Shown here piece by piece: positions 52,769-62,461 of a DNA stretch of 64,000 nt. Source of the DNA: Alkalihalobacillus sp. LMS6 (GTDB lineage Bacteria; Bacillota; Bacilli; Bacillales; Bacillaceae_D); NCBI RefSeq assembly GCF_024362765.1, contig NZ_CP093302.1:1766001-1830000 (forward strand), in the 5' to 3' direction. Position numbers and translations under genes: made by a program. The stretch's first letter is position 1, and each line of letters starts with the position of its first letter. A model generated the notes under the pieces. That model saw nothing but the letters and a program-made list of their open reading frames with translations, was not told the origin of the DNA and searched no databases.

Positions 52769-53947
52769 ATGCAAAAATTTGAACAATCCAAACTTTTGCA
52801 AGGATTACCTGACCAATTCTTTGCAAAATTAACAGCAAAAGTGCGAGATCAAGTTGCAAAAGGACACGATATCATTAATCTTGGGCAAGGAAACCCTGAT
52901 TTACCTACTCCCTCTTTCATCGTAAAAGCTTTGCAAGAGGCAGCATCTGACCCACTTTATCATCAGTACGGTCCATTTAGTGGACATTTGTTTCTAAAAG
53001 AAGCGGTTGCGACATTCTATAAACGTGAATATAACGTAACCCTTAATCCAGAAACGGAAGTAGCGGTTTTGTTTGGCGCGAAAACAGGGCTTGTGGAAAT
53101 TAGTCAATGTCTTCTGAATGCTGGTGATGTCGCGTTGCTTCCTGATCCAGGTTATCCAGATTACACATCAGGTATTGCTTTGGCTCAAGCGCAAAGTGTT
53201 CTTTTTCCTCTTCTTGCTGAAAATGAGTTTCTACCTGATTATTCAGCCATTCCTTCTGAAGATGTTGAAAAGGCGAAGCTCTTATTTTTAAATTACCCAA
53301 ACAACCCGACAGCAGGTGTTGCCACCCATGAATTTTTTGAAGAAACGGTTCAATTTGCTAGCGCAAATCATATTTGTGTTGTGCATGATTTTGCTTATGG
53401 AGCAATCGGCTTTGACGGCGTCAAACCACCGAGCTTTTTACAAGCAGAAGGTGCAAAAGAAACAGGTGTAGAGATGTACACTCTTTCGAAAACGTATAAT
53501 ATGGCAGGCTGGCGTGTAGGTTTTGCGGTAGGAAATGCGTCCGTGATCAATGCGATTAACTTGCTTCAAGATCACCTTTACGTTAGTTTATTTGGTGGCA
53601 TTCAGCATGCTGCTGCAACAGCGCTTTTATCCGATCAAAAAGAAACGAAAGAGCTTTCGGCTCGTTATGAGAAACGTCGAAATGTATTTATTAATGGCTT
53701 AAAACGGATTGGATTAGAAGTGGAAGCGCCAAAAGGCTCGTTTTTCGTTTGGATGCCGATCCCATTAGGTTTTACCTCGGAATCATTTGCAGATTACCTA
53801 TTAACTGAGGCACATCTTGTCGTTGCACCAGGAAACGGGTTTGGAGAACAAGGTGAGGGATATGTGCGAGTCGGTTTATTAGCTGATGAAGATCGTTTAG
53901 AAGAGGCAATTAAAAGAATAGCCAAACTAAAGATAAATGCATGTTAA
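52769..53947 (+). CDS. mtnE: PLP-dependent aminotransferase, MtnE-like
   Basis: A 392-residue class I/II aminotransferase: INLGQGNPDLPTP, NYPNNPTAG, the PLP lysine in YTLSKTYNMAGWRVG. The overall text, including VHDFAYGAIGFDG, is close to Bacillus MtnE (YkrV), the transaminase that makes methionine in the methionine-salvage pathway. GGAGG precedes ATG 52769. Unlike the usual setting, no S-box riboswitch or other mtn genes are visible here, so the symbol is tentative. Confidence 0.8.
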   Translation: MQKFEQSKLLQGLPDQFFAKLTAKVRDQVAKGHDIINLGQGNPDLPTPSFIVKALQEAASDPLYHQYGPFSGHLFLKEAVATFYKREYNVTLNPETEVAVLFGAKTGLVEISQCLLNAGDVALLPDPGYPDYTSGIALAQAQSVLFPLLAENEFLPDYSAIPSEDVEKAKLLFLNYPNNPTAGVATHEFFEETVQFASANHICVVHDFAYGAIGFDGVKPPSFLQAEGAKETGVEMYTLSKTYNMAGWRVGFAVGNASVINAINLLQDHLYVSLFGGIQHAAATALLSDQKETKELSARYEKRRNVFINGLKRIGLEVEAPKGSFFVWMPIPLGFTSESFADYLLTEAHLVVAPGNGFGEQGEGYVRVGLLADEDRLEEAIKRIAKLKINAC

Positions 53948-53991
53948 CCATAAAAATAGTAAGCAAGAGTCAAACATACGGAGGTGAAAAA

Positions 53992-54618
53992 ATGGGAAAA
54001 ATTGCGGCGTTTATTTTGGCGTCGGGGTTTTCAAGGCGAATGAATCAAGACAAATTGATGCTTCCACTTGGTGAAGAACCTTTAGGCTTACGTTCGATTA
54101 AAACAGCATTGCAAAGCGAAGTTGACCATGTGTATGTGCTTGTGCAAGACAAGGAAATCCCGTTTTACACTCATTTAAACAAAACAGATCGCTTACAATA
54201 CATAATGAATCCTCTTGCGAAGGAAGGTCAATCTGCATCTATAAAATTAAGCGCAAAAATGGCGATGAAGGCTCAATTCGATGGGTTGATTTTTCTACTT
54301 GCTGATCAACCTTTACTAACACCTAAACACATTAATCGCTTGATTGAGGCATTTCGTCAGGACGAAAAACATGACAAGATTGATTTTGTCGTAAGCGAGC
54401 ATAATGGCGTCATTCAACCACCTATTTTTTGTAATAAGAGAAGATTTATCGATTTATTATCATTAGTTGGAGAAGAAGGGGCAAAAAAAGTAATCGTTCA
54501 AACGGAAGAAAAGAGCGTTACGCGGATTCAATATAAAGATGATGTTGCATTTCAAGATGTTGATACACCTGAAGACTATGAACTCGTGGTAAACGTGTTA
54601 AAAAGACAAGAACTTTAA
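53992..54618 (+). CDS. MobA/MocA-like nucleotidyltransferase
   Basis: A 208-residue NTP-transferase with the N-terminal signature LASGFSRRMNQDKLMLPLG, the metal-binding LADQPLLTP and HNGVIQPPIFC. Relatives add CMP or GMP to molybdenum cofactor (MocA, MobA) or serve purine catabolism (PucB). No molybdoenzyme gene is next to it. GGAGGTG precedes ATG 53992. Probably cotranscribed with the aminotransferase 44 bases upstream. Confidence 0.8.
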   Translation: MGKIAAFILASGFSRRMNQDKLMLPLGEEPLGLRSIKTALQSEVDHVYVLVQDKEIPFYTHLNKTDRLQYIMNPLAKEGQSASIKLSAKMAMKAQFDGLIFLLADQPLLTPKHINRLIEAFRQDEKHDKIDFVVSEHNGVIQPPIFCNKRRFIDLLSLVGEEGAKKVIVQTEEKSVTRIQYKDDVAFQDVDTPEDYELVVNVLKRQEL

Positions 54619-54672
54619 GAGAATGAAAGAAAAAGGAATGGAACAGATAAGAGATAGCGAAGTGGCTATGCG

Positions 54673-54807
54673 CTATTGAAGAGATTTCGGTTCTTTACTG
54701 AAAACGGCTTTAAGTAAAGTAATCTCTGCCCTCTTTAAAGGTCTGTTGAGTTTCTTCTCACAATCACGAATGAGGAGAATTAACATCTCATCTTTTGTCT
54801 GTTCCAT
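54673..54807 (-). CDS. 44-residue helical protein, unknown
   Basis: A small charged helical protein (DEMLILLIRDCEKKLNRPLK, AEITLLKAVFSKEPK). AAAGGAGGGGAG precedes ATG 54807, much better than for the longer frame. No family recognised. Confidence 0.6.
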   Translation of the reverse strand: MEQTKDEMLILLIRDCEKKLNRPLKRAEITLLKAVFSKEPKSLQ

Positions 54808-54914
54808 ACTCCCCTCCTTTACAAAGGCTTCTTTTATCATAGTCATATCAACGGTTAAATTCAAGTATTAGCCATAGGTTTTAATTAATCGTTACAATAT
54901 GCACGAGCGAATAA

Positions 54915-55320
54915 TTAATAACGGTCTAAAATAATCAGTCTTTCCAAATACTCAGCTGGCGAGCTGACGTTTGTTTCTGAAATCTTTCTCATTAATTTAG
55001 CCACATGCATTAATTGAAATTTTAATGTCACTTCATTTAAGCTGGATGGTTTGTCCCCTAATTGAAGCCAATCATAAACCATAACAGAATGTTTAATTAG
55101 CGTATGTAGAGCGTAAGTTTCTTTATCTCGGTGCTGATTCATATAAGTGGCGCCGATATAATATTCCATGAAGAGCGTTAAATCGTCCTTGCAAAGATAT
55201 GAAATAATATCATTTTCAAATACTGTGGCTTTACCCGTTTCGTTTAAATGAAACGGAAGATTATTTAATAACCGAACGGTTCTACTAATAAGAGCCCCCT
55301 CCTCCCTTATACATATTCAT
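54915..55320 (-). pseudogene. unknown protein, frameshifted at a G5 run
   Basis: ATG 55320, right after GGGAGG, reads eleven codons and stops because of the run complementary to CCCCC at 55295-55299. One base fewer would join it to a long frame (ALISRTVRLLNNLPFHLNE to the end AEYLERLIILDRY) and give about 134 residues. Without that start, the frame has only an internal ATG at 55169, which has no good site. Helical soluble protein, no family recognised. Confidence 0.5.
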
Positions 55321-55511
55321 TATTCCTCCCTACCCAACTTTGATTTAACATAAACGTTGGTTCACCTTTTTTTACAATCATCTTAAAACTTTTGATTGGC
55401 TGTATGGATATTCGTTCCAATTACCCATTTACGAACTAATTGTCCATCAACTAAAACTAAAAGAACAACTTTCCTCATTCATAAGGGCAATGCTTTTGGT
55501 TTTTCCCAAAC

Positions 55512-55553
55512 AACCCCGTCTTTTAACCATTTAAAGGGCGGGGTTTGTTTTAT
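55512..55553 (+). terminator. strong terminator-like hairpin just upstream of the CGTase gene
   Basis: AACCCCGTCTTTTAA (55512-55526) pairs with TTAAAGGGCGGGGTT (55531-55545), 15 pairs with two G-U and a four-base loop, followed by TGTTTTATTTATT. No plus-strand gene lies between 54618 and here, so it either ends an unseen transcript or attenuates the CGTase gene, whose start is 39 bases away. Confidence 0.7.
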
Positions 55554-55583
55554 TTATTACATTCTTTTAGAGGGGGAACATCT

Positions 55584-57692
55584 TTGAAAGGTTCTACTAT
55601 GATTATAAGAGTGGCATCAATCAGCTTTTTATTCTTCTTTCTACTTTCTTCACCTAAAATTGTTCAGGCTGACGTAACAAATAAAGTCAATTATTCTCAA
55701 GATGTAATCTATCAAATTGTCACCGATCGGTTTTCTGATGGAAATCCAGCGAATAACCCTTCTGGAGCCATCTTCAGTCAAACGTGTAGTGATTTGCATA
55801 AATACTGTGGTGGGGACTGGCAAGGAATCATTAACAAAATGAATGATGGCTATTTAACGGAGTTAGGCATTACAGCCATTTGGATTTCACAGCCAGTAGA
55901 AAATGTTCATGCCCTTCATCCGAGTGGGTATACATCGTACCATGGCTACTGGGCACGTGATTACAAAAAAACAAACCCATACTATGGAAGCTTCGCTGAT
56001 TTTGACCGATTAATTCAAACTGCACATAGCAAAGGAATTAAAATCATTATGGACTTCACGCCAAATCATTCATCACCAGCCCTTGAAACCAATCCTAGCT
56101 ACGCTGAAAATGGAGCCATCTATAACAATGGCGTACGATTAGGCACGTATTCAAATGATCCGAACACATTATTTCATCATAACGGCGGAACGGATTTCTC
56201 GTCATATGAAGACAGCATTTACCGCAATTTATATGATTTAGCTGATTATAATTTAAACAACAACGTCATGGATCAATATTTAAAAGAATCGATTAAGCTA
56301 TGGCTAGATGAAGGGATTGACGGCATTCGTGTTGATGCTGTTAAACATATGTCAGAAGGTTGGCAGACGTCCTTGATGAGCGACATTTATACGCATAAAC
56401 CGGTTTTTACATTTGGTGAATGGTTTTTAGGAGCTGGAGAAGTTGATCCTCAAAATCATCAGTTTGCGAATGAAAGCGGCATGAGTTTATTAGACTTTCG
56501 ATTTGGTCAAACCATTCGAAGCGTGTTAAAAGATCGAAGCAGCAACTGGTATGATTTTCACGCGATGATTGAGAGCACTGAAAATGATTATAATGAAGTA
56601 ATCGATCAAGTCACGTTTATCGACAATCATGACATGAGTCGTTTCACTGTGGACCAATCAAAGCGCCAAACGGATCTGGCGTTAGCGGTTATGCTTACAT
56701 CTCGAGGTGTTCCAACGATTTATTATGGAACGGAACAATACTTAACAGGAGGAAATGATCCTGAAAATCGCAAGCCGATGAAAACGTTTGATCGTTCGAC
56801 GAATTCCTATCAGCTGATTAAAAAGTTGGCTTCGTTAAGACAAACCAATCCTGCTTTAGGCTACGGAGAAACAACTGAACGATGGATCAACGCAGATGTC
56901 TATATTTATGAAAGAACATTTGGCAATCATGTTGTGCTAACGGCTGTAAACAGTAGTAGTAAGAACTACTCCATAAATAGCCTCAACACTTCTTTACCTC
57001 AAGGAAACTACGCCGATGAGCTGCAACAGCGTTTGGATGGTCATTCTATTTCTGTTCAAGCAAATGGGTCCGTGAATGCCTTTCAACTACGTCCAAACAG
57101 TGTATCCGTCTGGCAGGTCACGAAACCGATTTCTTCTCCTTTAATTGGTCATGTTGGTCCAATGATGGGGAAATCCGGAAATACGGTCACGATAAGTGGC
57201 GAAGGTTTTGGCGATAAAAAAGGTAGCGTTCTTTTTGGCTCTTCGTCCTCTGAAGTGGTGTCTTGGTCAAATACAAAAATAGAAGTCAAGGTTCCAAATG
57301 TGACAGCTGGCTACGTCGATCTTTCCGTTGTAAGTGCGACGAACAAAAAAAGTCCTGTTTATAGCAAATTTGAGGTGTTAACGGGTGATCAAGTTAGCGT
57401 TCGCTTTGCGGTGAACAGCGCTACGACAAATGCTGGAACCAATCTTTATATCGTTGGAAATGTTAGTGAGCTCGGAAATTGGGATCCGAACAAAGCCATT
57501 GGCCCAATGTTTAATCAAGTGATCTATAAATACCCGACTTGGTACTATGACATTAGTGTCCCTGCAGGAAAAAAAGTGGAGTATAAATATATTAAAAAAG
57601 ATCAAAATGGCAACGTTGTTTGGCAAAGTGGCAATAATCGCTCTTATACAACGCCTAATTCAGGTACTGATACCGTTAGAACGGATTGGTAA
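55584..57692 (+). CDS. cgt: cyclodextrin glucanotransferase
   Basis: A 702-residue secreted GH13 enzyme that turns starch into cyclic glucans. Signal peptide ([18 protein letters not shown]), catalytic A/B domains with Asp251 (GIRVDAVKH), Glu279 (FTFGEWF) and Asp350 (FIDNHD), then C, the IPT-like D domain ([17 protein letters not shown]) and the starch-binding CBM20 E domain (VYIVG-like [15 protein letters not shown]). Tyr217 in NLYDLAD matches the central Tyr195 that marks cyclising enzymes. TTG 55584 has GAGGGGG upstream; ATG 55599 is an alternative. Confidence 0.92.
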   Translation: MKGSTMIIRVASISFLFFFLLSSPKIVQADVTNKVNYSQDVIYQIVTDRFSDGNPANNPSGAIFSQTCSDLHKYCGGDWQGIINKMNDGYLTELGITAIWISQPVENVHALHPSGYTSYHGYWARDYKKTNPYYGSFADFDRLIQTAHSKGIKIIMDFTPNHSSPALETNPSYAENGAIYNNGVRLGTYSNDPNTLFHHNGGTDFSSYEDSIYRNLYDLADYNLNNNVMDQYLKESIKLWLDEGIDGIRVDAVKHMSEGWQTSLMSDIYTHKPVFTFGEWFLGAGEVDPQNHQFANESGMSLLDFRFGQTIRSVLKDRSSNWYDFHAMIESTENDYNEVIDQVTFIDNHDMSRFTVDQSKRQTDLALAVMLTSRGVPTIYYGTEQYLTGGNDPENRKPMKTFDRSTNSYQLIKKLASLRQTNPALGYGETTERWINADVYIYERTFGNHVVLTAVNSSSKNYSINSLNTSLPQGNYADELQQRLDGHSISVQANGSVNAFQLRPNSVSVWQVTKPISSPLIGHVGPMMGKSGNTVTISGEGFGDKKGSVLFGSSSSEVVSWSNTKIEVKVPNVTAGYVDLSVVSATNKKSPVYSKFEVLTGDQVSVRFAVNSATTNAGTNLYIVGNVSELGNWDPNKAIGPMFNQVIYKYPTWYYDISVPAGKKVEYKYIKKDQNGNVVWQSGNNRSYTTPNSGTDTVRTDW

Positions 57693-57694
57693 TG

Positions 57695-57735
57695 AAAAAA
57701 GACCCGATTTGGTGCTGCAGACATCGGGTCTTTTT
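57695..57735. terminator. bidirectional terminator between CGTase and hom
   Basis: AAAAAAGACCCGAT and ATCGGGTCTTTTT form the stem with a 14-base loop; A and T runs flank both sides. Confidence 0.85.
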
Positions 57736-57769
57736 ATCGTCCTTTAATAATAAGCGACGCACTGAAACG

Positions 57770-59068
57770 TTAACCTTTTTGTTCAACCCGATAGTAACTT
57801 GCAACGTCAGCAACCGCTTCGAGCTGTTTTAATTTCGCTACTAATTCTTTTATAATAGCTACCGTGGTCGTATGTGTGATTAGAACAACTTCCGCTTGCT
57901 CCTGCTGGTCTGCAAGAGGTAGCTGAATTAAGCGTTCAAAACTAACATCATGTTGAGCAAAAAGAGTGGTAATTGCAGCAAACGTGCCAGCCCTGTCGTA
58001 TACATGTAAGCGAATAAAATAAGGTGATTGAATTTCATTCTCTTGTTTAAATGTTGTTTGAAACATTGGCGTTTGATAAGACATACCGTGGACACGTCGC
58101 TGGATATTTTTTGCTACCGTTACTAGGTCACTGACAACCGCTGTTGCTGTAGGTAACGACCCTGCACCTGGTCCATAATACATCGATTCCCCCATCGCTT
58201 CACCTTCTACAAGCACCGCATTATATTCATTGTGAACATTGGCTAATGGATGCGTATTTGGCAAGAGCGTTGGTTCTACTCGGACTTCAAGTTGTCCCTC
58301 GTCTTTTTGAGCTAGCCCGATTAATTTCATTGTATAACCGAACCGCTCGCAATACGATAAGTCAATATCAGAAACAGTCCGAATTCCTTTAACAGATACA
58401 TCAGAAATATAAACTTGCGTGGAAAACGCGAGTGTCGCAAGGATCGCCATTTTTCGAGCCGCATCAAGTCCATCTACATCTGCAGTTGGATCTGCTTCCG
58501 CATAACCAAGTGTCTGCGCTTCATCTAACACATCATCAAACGTTCGCTTTTCCTCTGTCATCTTAGTTAGCATGTAGTTTGTTGTACCATTAACAATGCC
58601 CATTATTTTTGTCAGTTTATCTGCTGATAGCCCATCAGTAATTGTACGAATGATTGGTATTCCACCCGCTACACTAGCTTCATAGAATAGATCACAATGC
58701 AAATCATTCGCCTTATGTAAAAGGGTTGACCCATATTCAGCCATTAAATCTTTATTCGCCGTTATGACATGTTTCTTCTCCTTTAAGGCACGCTCTACGT
58801 ATTGATAGGTTTCATCAATCCCCCCCATTACTTCAATTACGACGTCAATGGACGGATCTTGAATAATTGCGTTAACATCTTCCGTTAATTCTAGAGAAGA
58901 TAGCCAAGGTTCTCGAGATTTGTGTAAGTCCTTAACAAATGCGCGCTTGATTTCAATCGGACGTCCAATTTGATGAGATAATGTTTCTTGATGCTGCTTA
59001 ATAATCGATGCGACTCCTGTTCCAACCGTACCTAACCCTAACAATCCAATCTGTATCGCTCTCTCCAT
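57770..59068 (-). CDS. hom: homoserine dehydrogenase
   Basis: A 432-residue enzyme reducing aspartate semialdehyde to homoserine for threonine and methionine. NAD(P)-binding GLGTVGTGV at the N-terminus, catalytic region (ITANKDLMAEYG, VNGTTNYML, GYAEADPTADVDG) and a C-terminal ACT domain for threonine feedback (about 350-430). ATG 59068 follows AAAGGTGG. It stands alone here; thrC and thrB are not adjacent. Confidence 0.95.
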   Translation of the reverse strand: MERAIQIGLLGLGTVGTGVASIIKQHQETLSHQIGRPIEIKRAFVKDLHKSREPWLSSLELTEDVNAIIQDPSIDVVIEVMGGIDETYQYVERALKEKKHVITANKDLMAEYGSTLLHKANDLHCDLFYEASVAGGIPIIRTITDGLSADKLTKIMGIVNGTTNYMLTKMTEEKRTFDDVLDEAQTLGYAEADPTADVDGLDAARKMAILATLAFSTQVYISDVSVKGIRTVSDIDLSYCERFGYTMKLIGLAQKDEGQLEVRVEPTLLPNTHPLANVHNEYNAVLVEGEAMGESMYYGPGAGSLPTATAVVSDLVTVAKNIQRRVHGMSYQTPMFQTTFKQENEIQSPYFIRLHVYDRAGTFAAITTLFAQHDVSFERLIQLPLADQQEQAEVVLITHTTTVAIIKELVAKLKQLEAVADVASYYRVEQKG

Positions 59069-59257
59069 GACCATACCACCTTTTGTTCTCTCTGTAAAAA
59101 CATTTGTCTATTTATAAAGGACATTATAGCGAGTATTTCCATCCTTATCAAGGCTTTTTTCCATTAAAGAAAACGATTGGGCAAATGAATTTGTTTAACT
59201 CTTGCTAAACTAGGTTATATAAGACTTGTAATGACAATGATTAAAGGAGTGAAGAAC

Positions 59258-59497
59258 ATGGATAAATTGGCTAGTTTAAAAAATGAAAGCTTAGCGCAAC
59301 AAAAGCTTTTTCAAGATAAGAATTCTCCCGATTTAAATTGGTCTGACCCTGTTTTAGACTCTAAAAACTTAGTGTCAACTTTTGAAGGTATTAATCATAA
59401 AGGTTTTGTTGTAAAACGAATTGAAGTCTATCCGTTTGAAAACCTAAATGGGAAAACCACTTATGTTGTAAAAGAAACTGAAGTTACTCCCGCATAA
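59258..59497 (+). CDS. small soluble protein, unknown
   Basis: A 79-residue protein: charged helical start, then beta-like GINHKGFVVKRIEVYPFEN and TTYVVKETEVTPA. AAAGGAGTG precedes ATG 59258. Own terminator overlaps the stop, so monocistronic. No family recognised. Confidence 0.7.
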   Translation: MDKLASLKNESLAQQKLFQDKNSPDLNWSDPVLDSKNLVSTFEGINHKGFVVKRIEVYPFENLNGKTTYVVKETEVTPA

Positions 59498-59515
59498 GTA
59501 GATGCGGGTTTTTTG
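59489..59515 (+). terminator. terminator of the 59258 gene
   Basis: CCCGCAT pairs with ATGCGGG, loop of six, then six T. Confidence 0.85.
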
Positions 59516-59598
59516 TCTAGATTTTTCCGCTATTGATCTCTCTTTAAAACGTAGAGGTATAAACGTTTAAATCAAACGGCATTTTTAAACGTATCCTT

Positions 59599-60036
59599 TT
59601 AGTGGTTATGAAATCGAATACGACTGTTAGATTTTTGGATTTCATTAATAAACACGTCCATATGTTTCGGTGCAATTCGAATAGTTTTATTCTGCCTATA
59701 GTGAACAGTGAAGTTCTTTGCAGAAAGCGTTGTATTGTTCACTAGCGGTTGTGAACTTTTCTCTATCACTTCAATATCATGAAGCTCAATCGCTATACGG
59801 ATGGGTCCTTGTTTAACGATTAGCTTTTTTTCAGTTAGTAAGTATGACGTTCCAAACCGCGTCCAAATGGTGTAAATTCCTAGTGGGAGTATGAAACCAT
59901 ATATGAGTATGACCGTTATGTCGTCATTTTGATGGCTTGTATGTATAAACGGATAAGAGATGCTAATGTACAGGCAAATGATTCCGATTAATAGGACTAA
60001 CACACTATACCAGTCTTTCCTTGCCTTAAATTTCAA
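59599..60036 (-). CDS. membrane protein with probable bacterial PH domain
   Basis: A 145-residue protein with two N-terminal helices (VLVLLIGIICLYISISYPF, VILIYGFILPLGIYTIW) and a soluble beta domain (YLLTEKKLIVKQGPIRIAIE, IRIAPKHMDVFINEI) of bPH type. Function unknown. GAGGAGCG precedes the ATG. Confidence 0.7.
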   Translation of the reverse strand: MKFKARKDWYSVLVLLIGIICLYISISYPFIHTSHQNDDITVILIYGFILPLGIYTIWTRFGTSYLLTEKKLIVKQGPIRIAIELHDIEVIEKSSQPLVNNTTLSAKNFTVHYRQNKTIRIAPKHMDVFINEIQKSNSRIRFHNH

Positions 60037-60159
60037 TCAAATCGCTCCTCTGACTATGTGCGTGTTTATTTTGCTACGATGTGTGTGCTAGTAGACATTT
60101 TATAATACTAAGAATGTAGGGGTCTTATTTGATTCGTAATTTGTGACAGTACATTATGG

Positions 60160-60453
60160 TTAAAGATCTTTTTTCAACACGTATAAGAAAAAACTTTTTA
60201 TGATGACGATTACAATCAGTGCTGGGACAACGCCGAAAGAAAGCAGTATTGGTGCCATCATCCCCCACGGACCGTAAAGACCGCCTAATACTATTCCAGT
60301 TATGATGCCCATACTAGCGATAGTTAAAAAAGTAATTCCCTCTGGTTTCCAGCCTACTTTTGAGCTTTTTCTTTTTTGGATGGCGTAAACAATAAAATAA
60401 ACAATTAATACAAAAGCAATCCCTAGAATTATGCCAATTAGATCATCAGACAT
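60160..60453 (-). CDS. three-helix membrane protein, unknown
   Basis: A 97-residue protein with three helices (IIGIILGIAFVLIVYFIVYA-type first segment; ASMGIITGIVLGGLYG; FGVVPALIVIVIIKSFF). GAGGAGG precedes ATG 60453. No family recognised. Confidence 0.7.
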   Translation of the reverse strand: MSDDLIGIILGIAFVLIVYFIVYAIQKRKSSKVGWKPEGITFLTIASMGIITGIVLGGLYGPWGMMAPILLSFGVVPALIVIVIIKSFFLYVLKKDL

Positions 60454-60516
60454 CGTATTCCTCCTCTTTTAATAAGGGTACCCGCGTCTTGATGGTTGAA
60501 ACGTACTACTGAATCG

Positions 60517-60813
60517 TTATTCTCCCATTGCTCCTGCCTCTTCTACCTCAAAATGAAGGCAATAGATCAAATAAACCGAAATGAGTAGACCTATAAGAAC
60601 TGCAACCCGCCAAACCATTTGCTCAACATATATGAACGTGAAGACCATACTTATAAACCATACACTCGATAAAGCAATGTTTTTCTGTTTGCAGCGCTTA
60701 CTTAGCTCGTTTTTTTTATGACAGTGAGGGCATCTTACTTGGGTGAATTCTCCTCTTAAGACGTTTAGCACAGCGATTTCTTCCCTACAATGGTTACATT
60801 CTCTATTTTTCAT
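60517..60813 (-). CDS. Zn-ribbon membrane protein, unknown
   Basis: A 98-residue protein: zinc ribbon (CNHCREE and CPHCHKKN) then two helices. Paralogue of the gene at 47856-48128 by architecture and cysteine spacing. AAAGGTGG precedes the ATG. Confidence 0.75.
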   Translation of the reverse strand: MKNRECNHCREEIAVLNVLRGEFTQVRCPHCHKKNELSKRCKQKNIALSSVWFISMVFTFIYVEQMVWRVAVLIGLLISVYLIYCLHFEVEEAGAMGE

Positions 60814-60847
60814 TGACTTCCACCTTTCTCCTTTCCAATTAATGAAG

Positions 60848-60875
60848 CAAAAAACCGTTCCCCTCGAAATGGTTC
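60848..60875 (-). terminator. terminator after dbpA
   Basis: On the minus strand AACC-A-TTTC pairs with GGAA-C-GGTT around a short loop and is followed by a T run. It starts just after the dbpA stop. Confidence 0.65.
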
Positions 60876-60881
60876 TTTCTT

Positions 60882-62315
60882 TTATTTCTTTGCCTGATGT
60901 ACTTTTAGCTGTTTTCCTTTGACTGTCGATTTACGTAAATGTTCGAGCACATGTGTCCCTTTATCGTTTAGAATTTCTACAAAGCTTGCGTTCTGCTCAA
61001 CTGTAATAATGCCGATATCGCTTGCGTCTACGTTCGGAATGGACGTAATCGTCCCGACCAAATCACCAGCACGGATTTTCTTTTGTTTTCCCCCGTTTAA
61101 ATAAAGCTTCATAATGCCTTCATTAATTTTTTTCTTTTCTTCTTTTACATGTGTAACGTTTTTATCTCGATAAAATTGCTGTTTTTGTTTAGTCGAAGCA
61201 TGTGGAATGTCTTGAAAAAGAAAGGAAAAGCCTAGTTGTTGTTCAAATTCAGCCAACGCTCCTAGCTCGTCTGTTGTCACAAGTAAAATCGATTTTCCGA
61301 CAGCGCCATTACGCCCGGTTCGTCCAGTTCGATGAATATAATGTTCAATCGATTGCGGGAAACTTGCGTGAACGACAAGAGCTAGATTATGAACATCAAT
61401 TCCTCTCGCTGCGAGATTTGTTGATAGCAAATATCGAACGTGGCCAGATTTAAATTGATTCATCACGCGTAAGCGCTCTTCCTGCCTCATGCCACCATGC
61501 AGCTTTGCAAGCGATGGCGTCGTCGTTTTCATTTTTTGAAAAAGGTGGTCAACATCTCGTTGGGTTTCGCAAAAAATGAGCGCATTGTCTGCCTCTTCCT
61601 TGTGTAGCACATCAAGGATTACATCGTTTATTTGCCGTGTCGCTTGAACCGCCATATGCTGAATAGCAGGGGTGTCATTTGTTTCTTCGTTTTTCACATA
61701 CACAGGGTCTTCCATTATGTTCTCAATGAGAGTTTCCACTTCTTCTGGGAACGTAGCAGAAAACAACAGTTGCGTTCGTTCTTTCGGCAATCGTTCAAAA
61801 ATAGCATCGACTTGTTCTAGAAACCCTTTATTAAAAAGCTCGTCCGCTTCATCAATGACTACATATTGAAGCTTCGATACATCCAGTGTTCCTTTTTGTA
61901 AATGGTCAAGAACACGGCCTGGTGTTCCAACAACGACATGAGTTTTTTGCTTTAGGCTTAATTTTTGTTTTTCATAAGACTGTTTTCCGTAAATGGCTTT
62001 AATCTGGAGCCGTTTAAAGCGCCCGATTGCAGTTAGATCCTCTTTCACTTGATCCGCCAGCTCACGGGTTGGTGTTAAAATTAAAGAATGTACTTTATTC
62101 TCATCCCAATCTATTTTTTCACATAAAGGAATGCCATAGGCTGCTGTTTTACCACTTCCTGTTTGCGATTGAGCAACAAGATCCTGTTTTTCTTTATGAA
62201 GCAGCAACGGAATCACCATTTGCTGAATAGAAGTTGGACTAGTATAGTGTAAGAAAGATAGAGCACGTTTAATTTCGCTACTTAATGGATACTGAGAAAA
62301 TAGTTTTTTATTCAT
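60882..62315 (-). CDS. dbpA: DEAD-box RNA helicase DbpA
   Basis: A 477-residue helicase: AQSQTGSGKTAAYG, PTRELADQV, VIDEADELF, LFSATFP, HRTGRTGRNG, then a C-terminal RNA-binding domain (RAGDLVGTITSIPNVDASDIG) of the DbpA/YxiN type that recognises 23S rRNA hairpin 92 during large-subunit assembly. Length matches the family. GAGGTG precedes ATG 62315. Confidence 0.92.
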   Translation of the reverse strand: MNKKLFSQYPLSSEIKRALSFLHYTSPTSIQQMVIPLLLHKEKQDLVAQSQTGSGKTAAYGIPLCEKIDWDENKVHSLILTPTRELADQVKEDLTAIGRFKRLQIKAIYGKQSYEKQKLSLKQKTHVVVGTPGRVLDHLQKGTLDVSKLQYVVIDEADELFNKGFLEQVDAIFERLPKERTQLLFSATFPEEVETLIENIMEDPVYVKNEETNDTPAIQHMAVQATRQINDVILDVLHKEEADNALIFCETQRDVDHLFQKMKTTTPSLAKLHGGMRQEERLRVMNQFKSGHVRYLLSTNLAARGIDVHNLALVVHASFPQSIEHYIHRTGRTGRNGAVGKSILLVTTDELGALAEFEQQLGFSFLFQDIPHASTKQKQQFYRDKNVTHVKEEKKKINEGIMKLYLNGGKQKKIRAGDLVGTITSIPNVDASDIGIITVEQNASFVEILNDKGTHVLEHLRKSTVKGKQLKVHQAKK

Positions 62316-62461
62316 ACGACACCTCACACCCTTAAGCATACTCTATTTATCGCTAAATAGAAAAGCGATCCTGTTCATTTTATAATAGTCAATTTCAGGA
62401 TTGACTTCAGAATTTACGTGTGGGAATGTCAACTACGTTACAAAAGGTTAGGTGATTTTTC

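Noticed and set aside
55396-55587. 63-codon plus-strand frame upstream of the CGTase gene
   Set aside because: It crosses the terminator hairpin and has no ribosome binding site.
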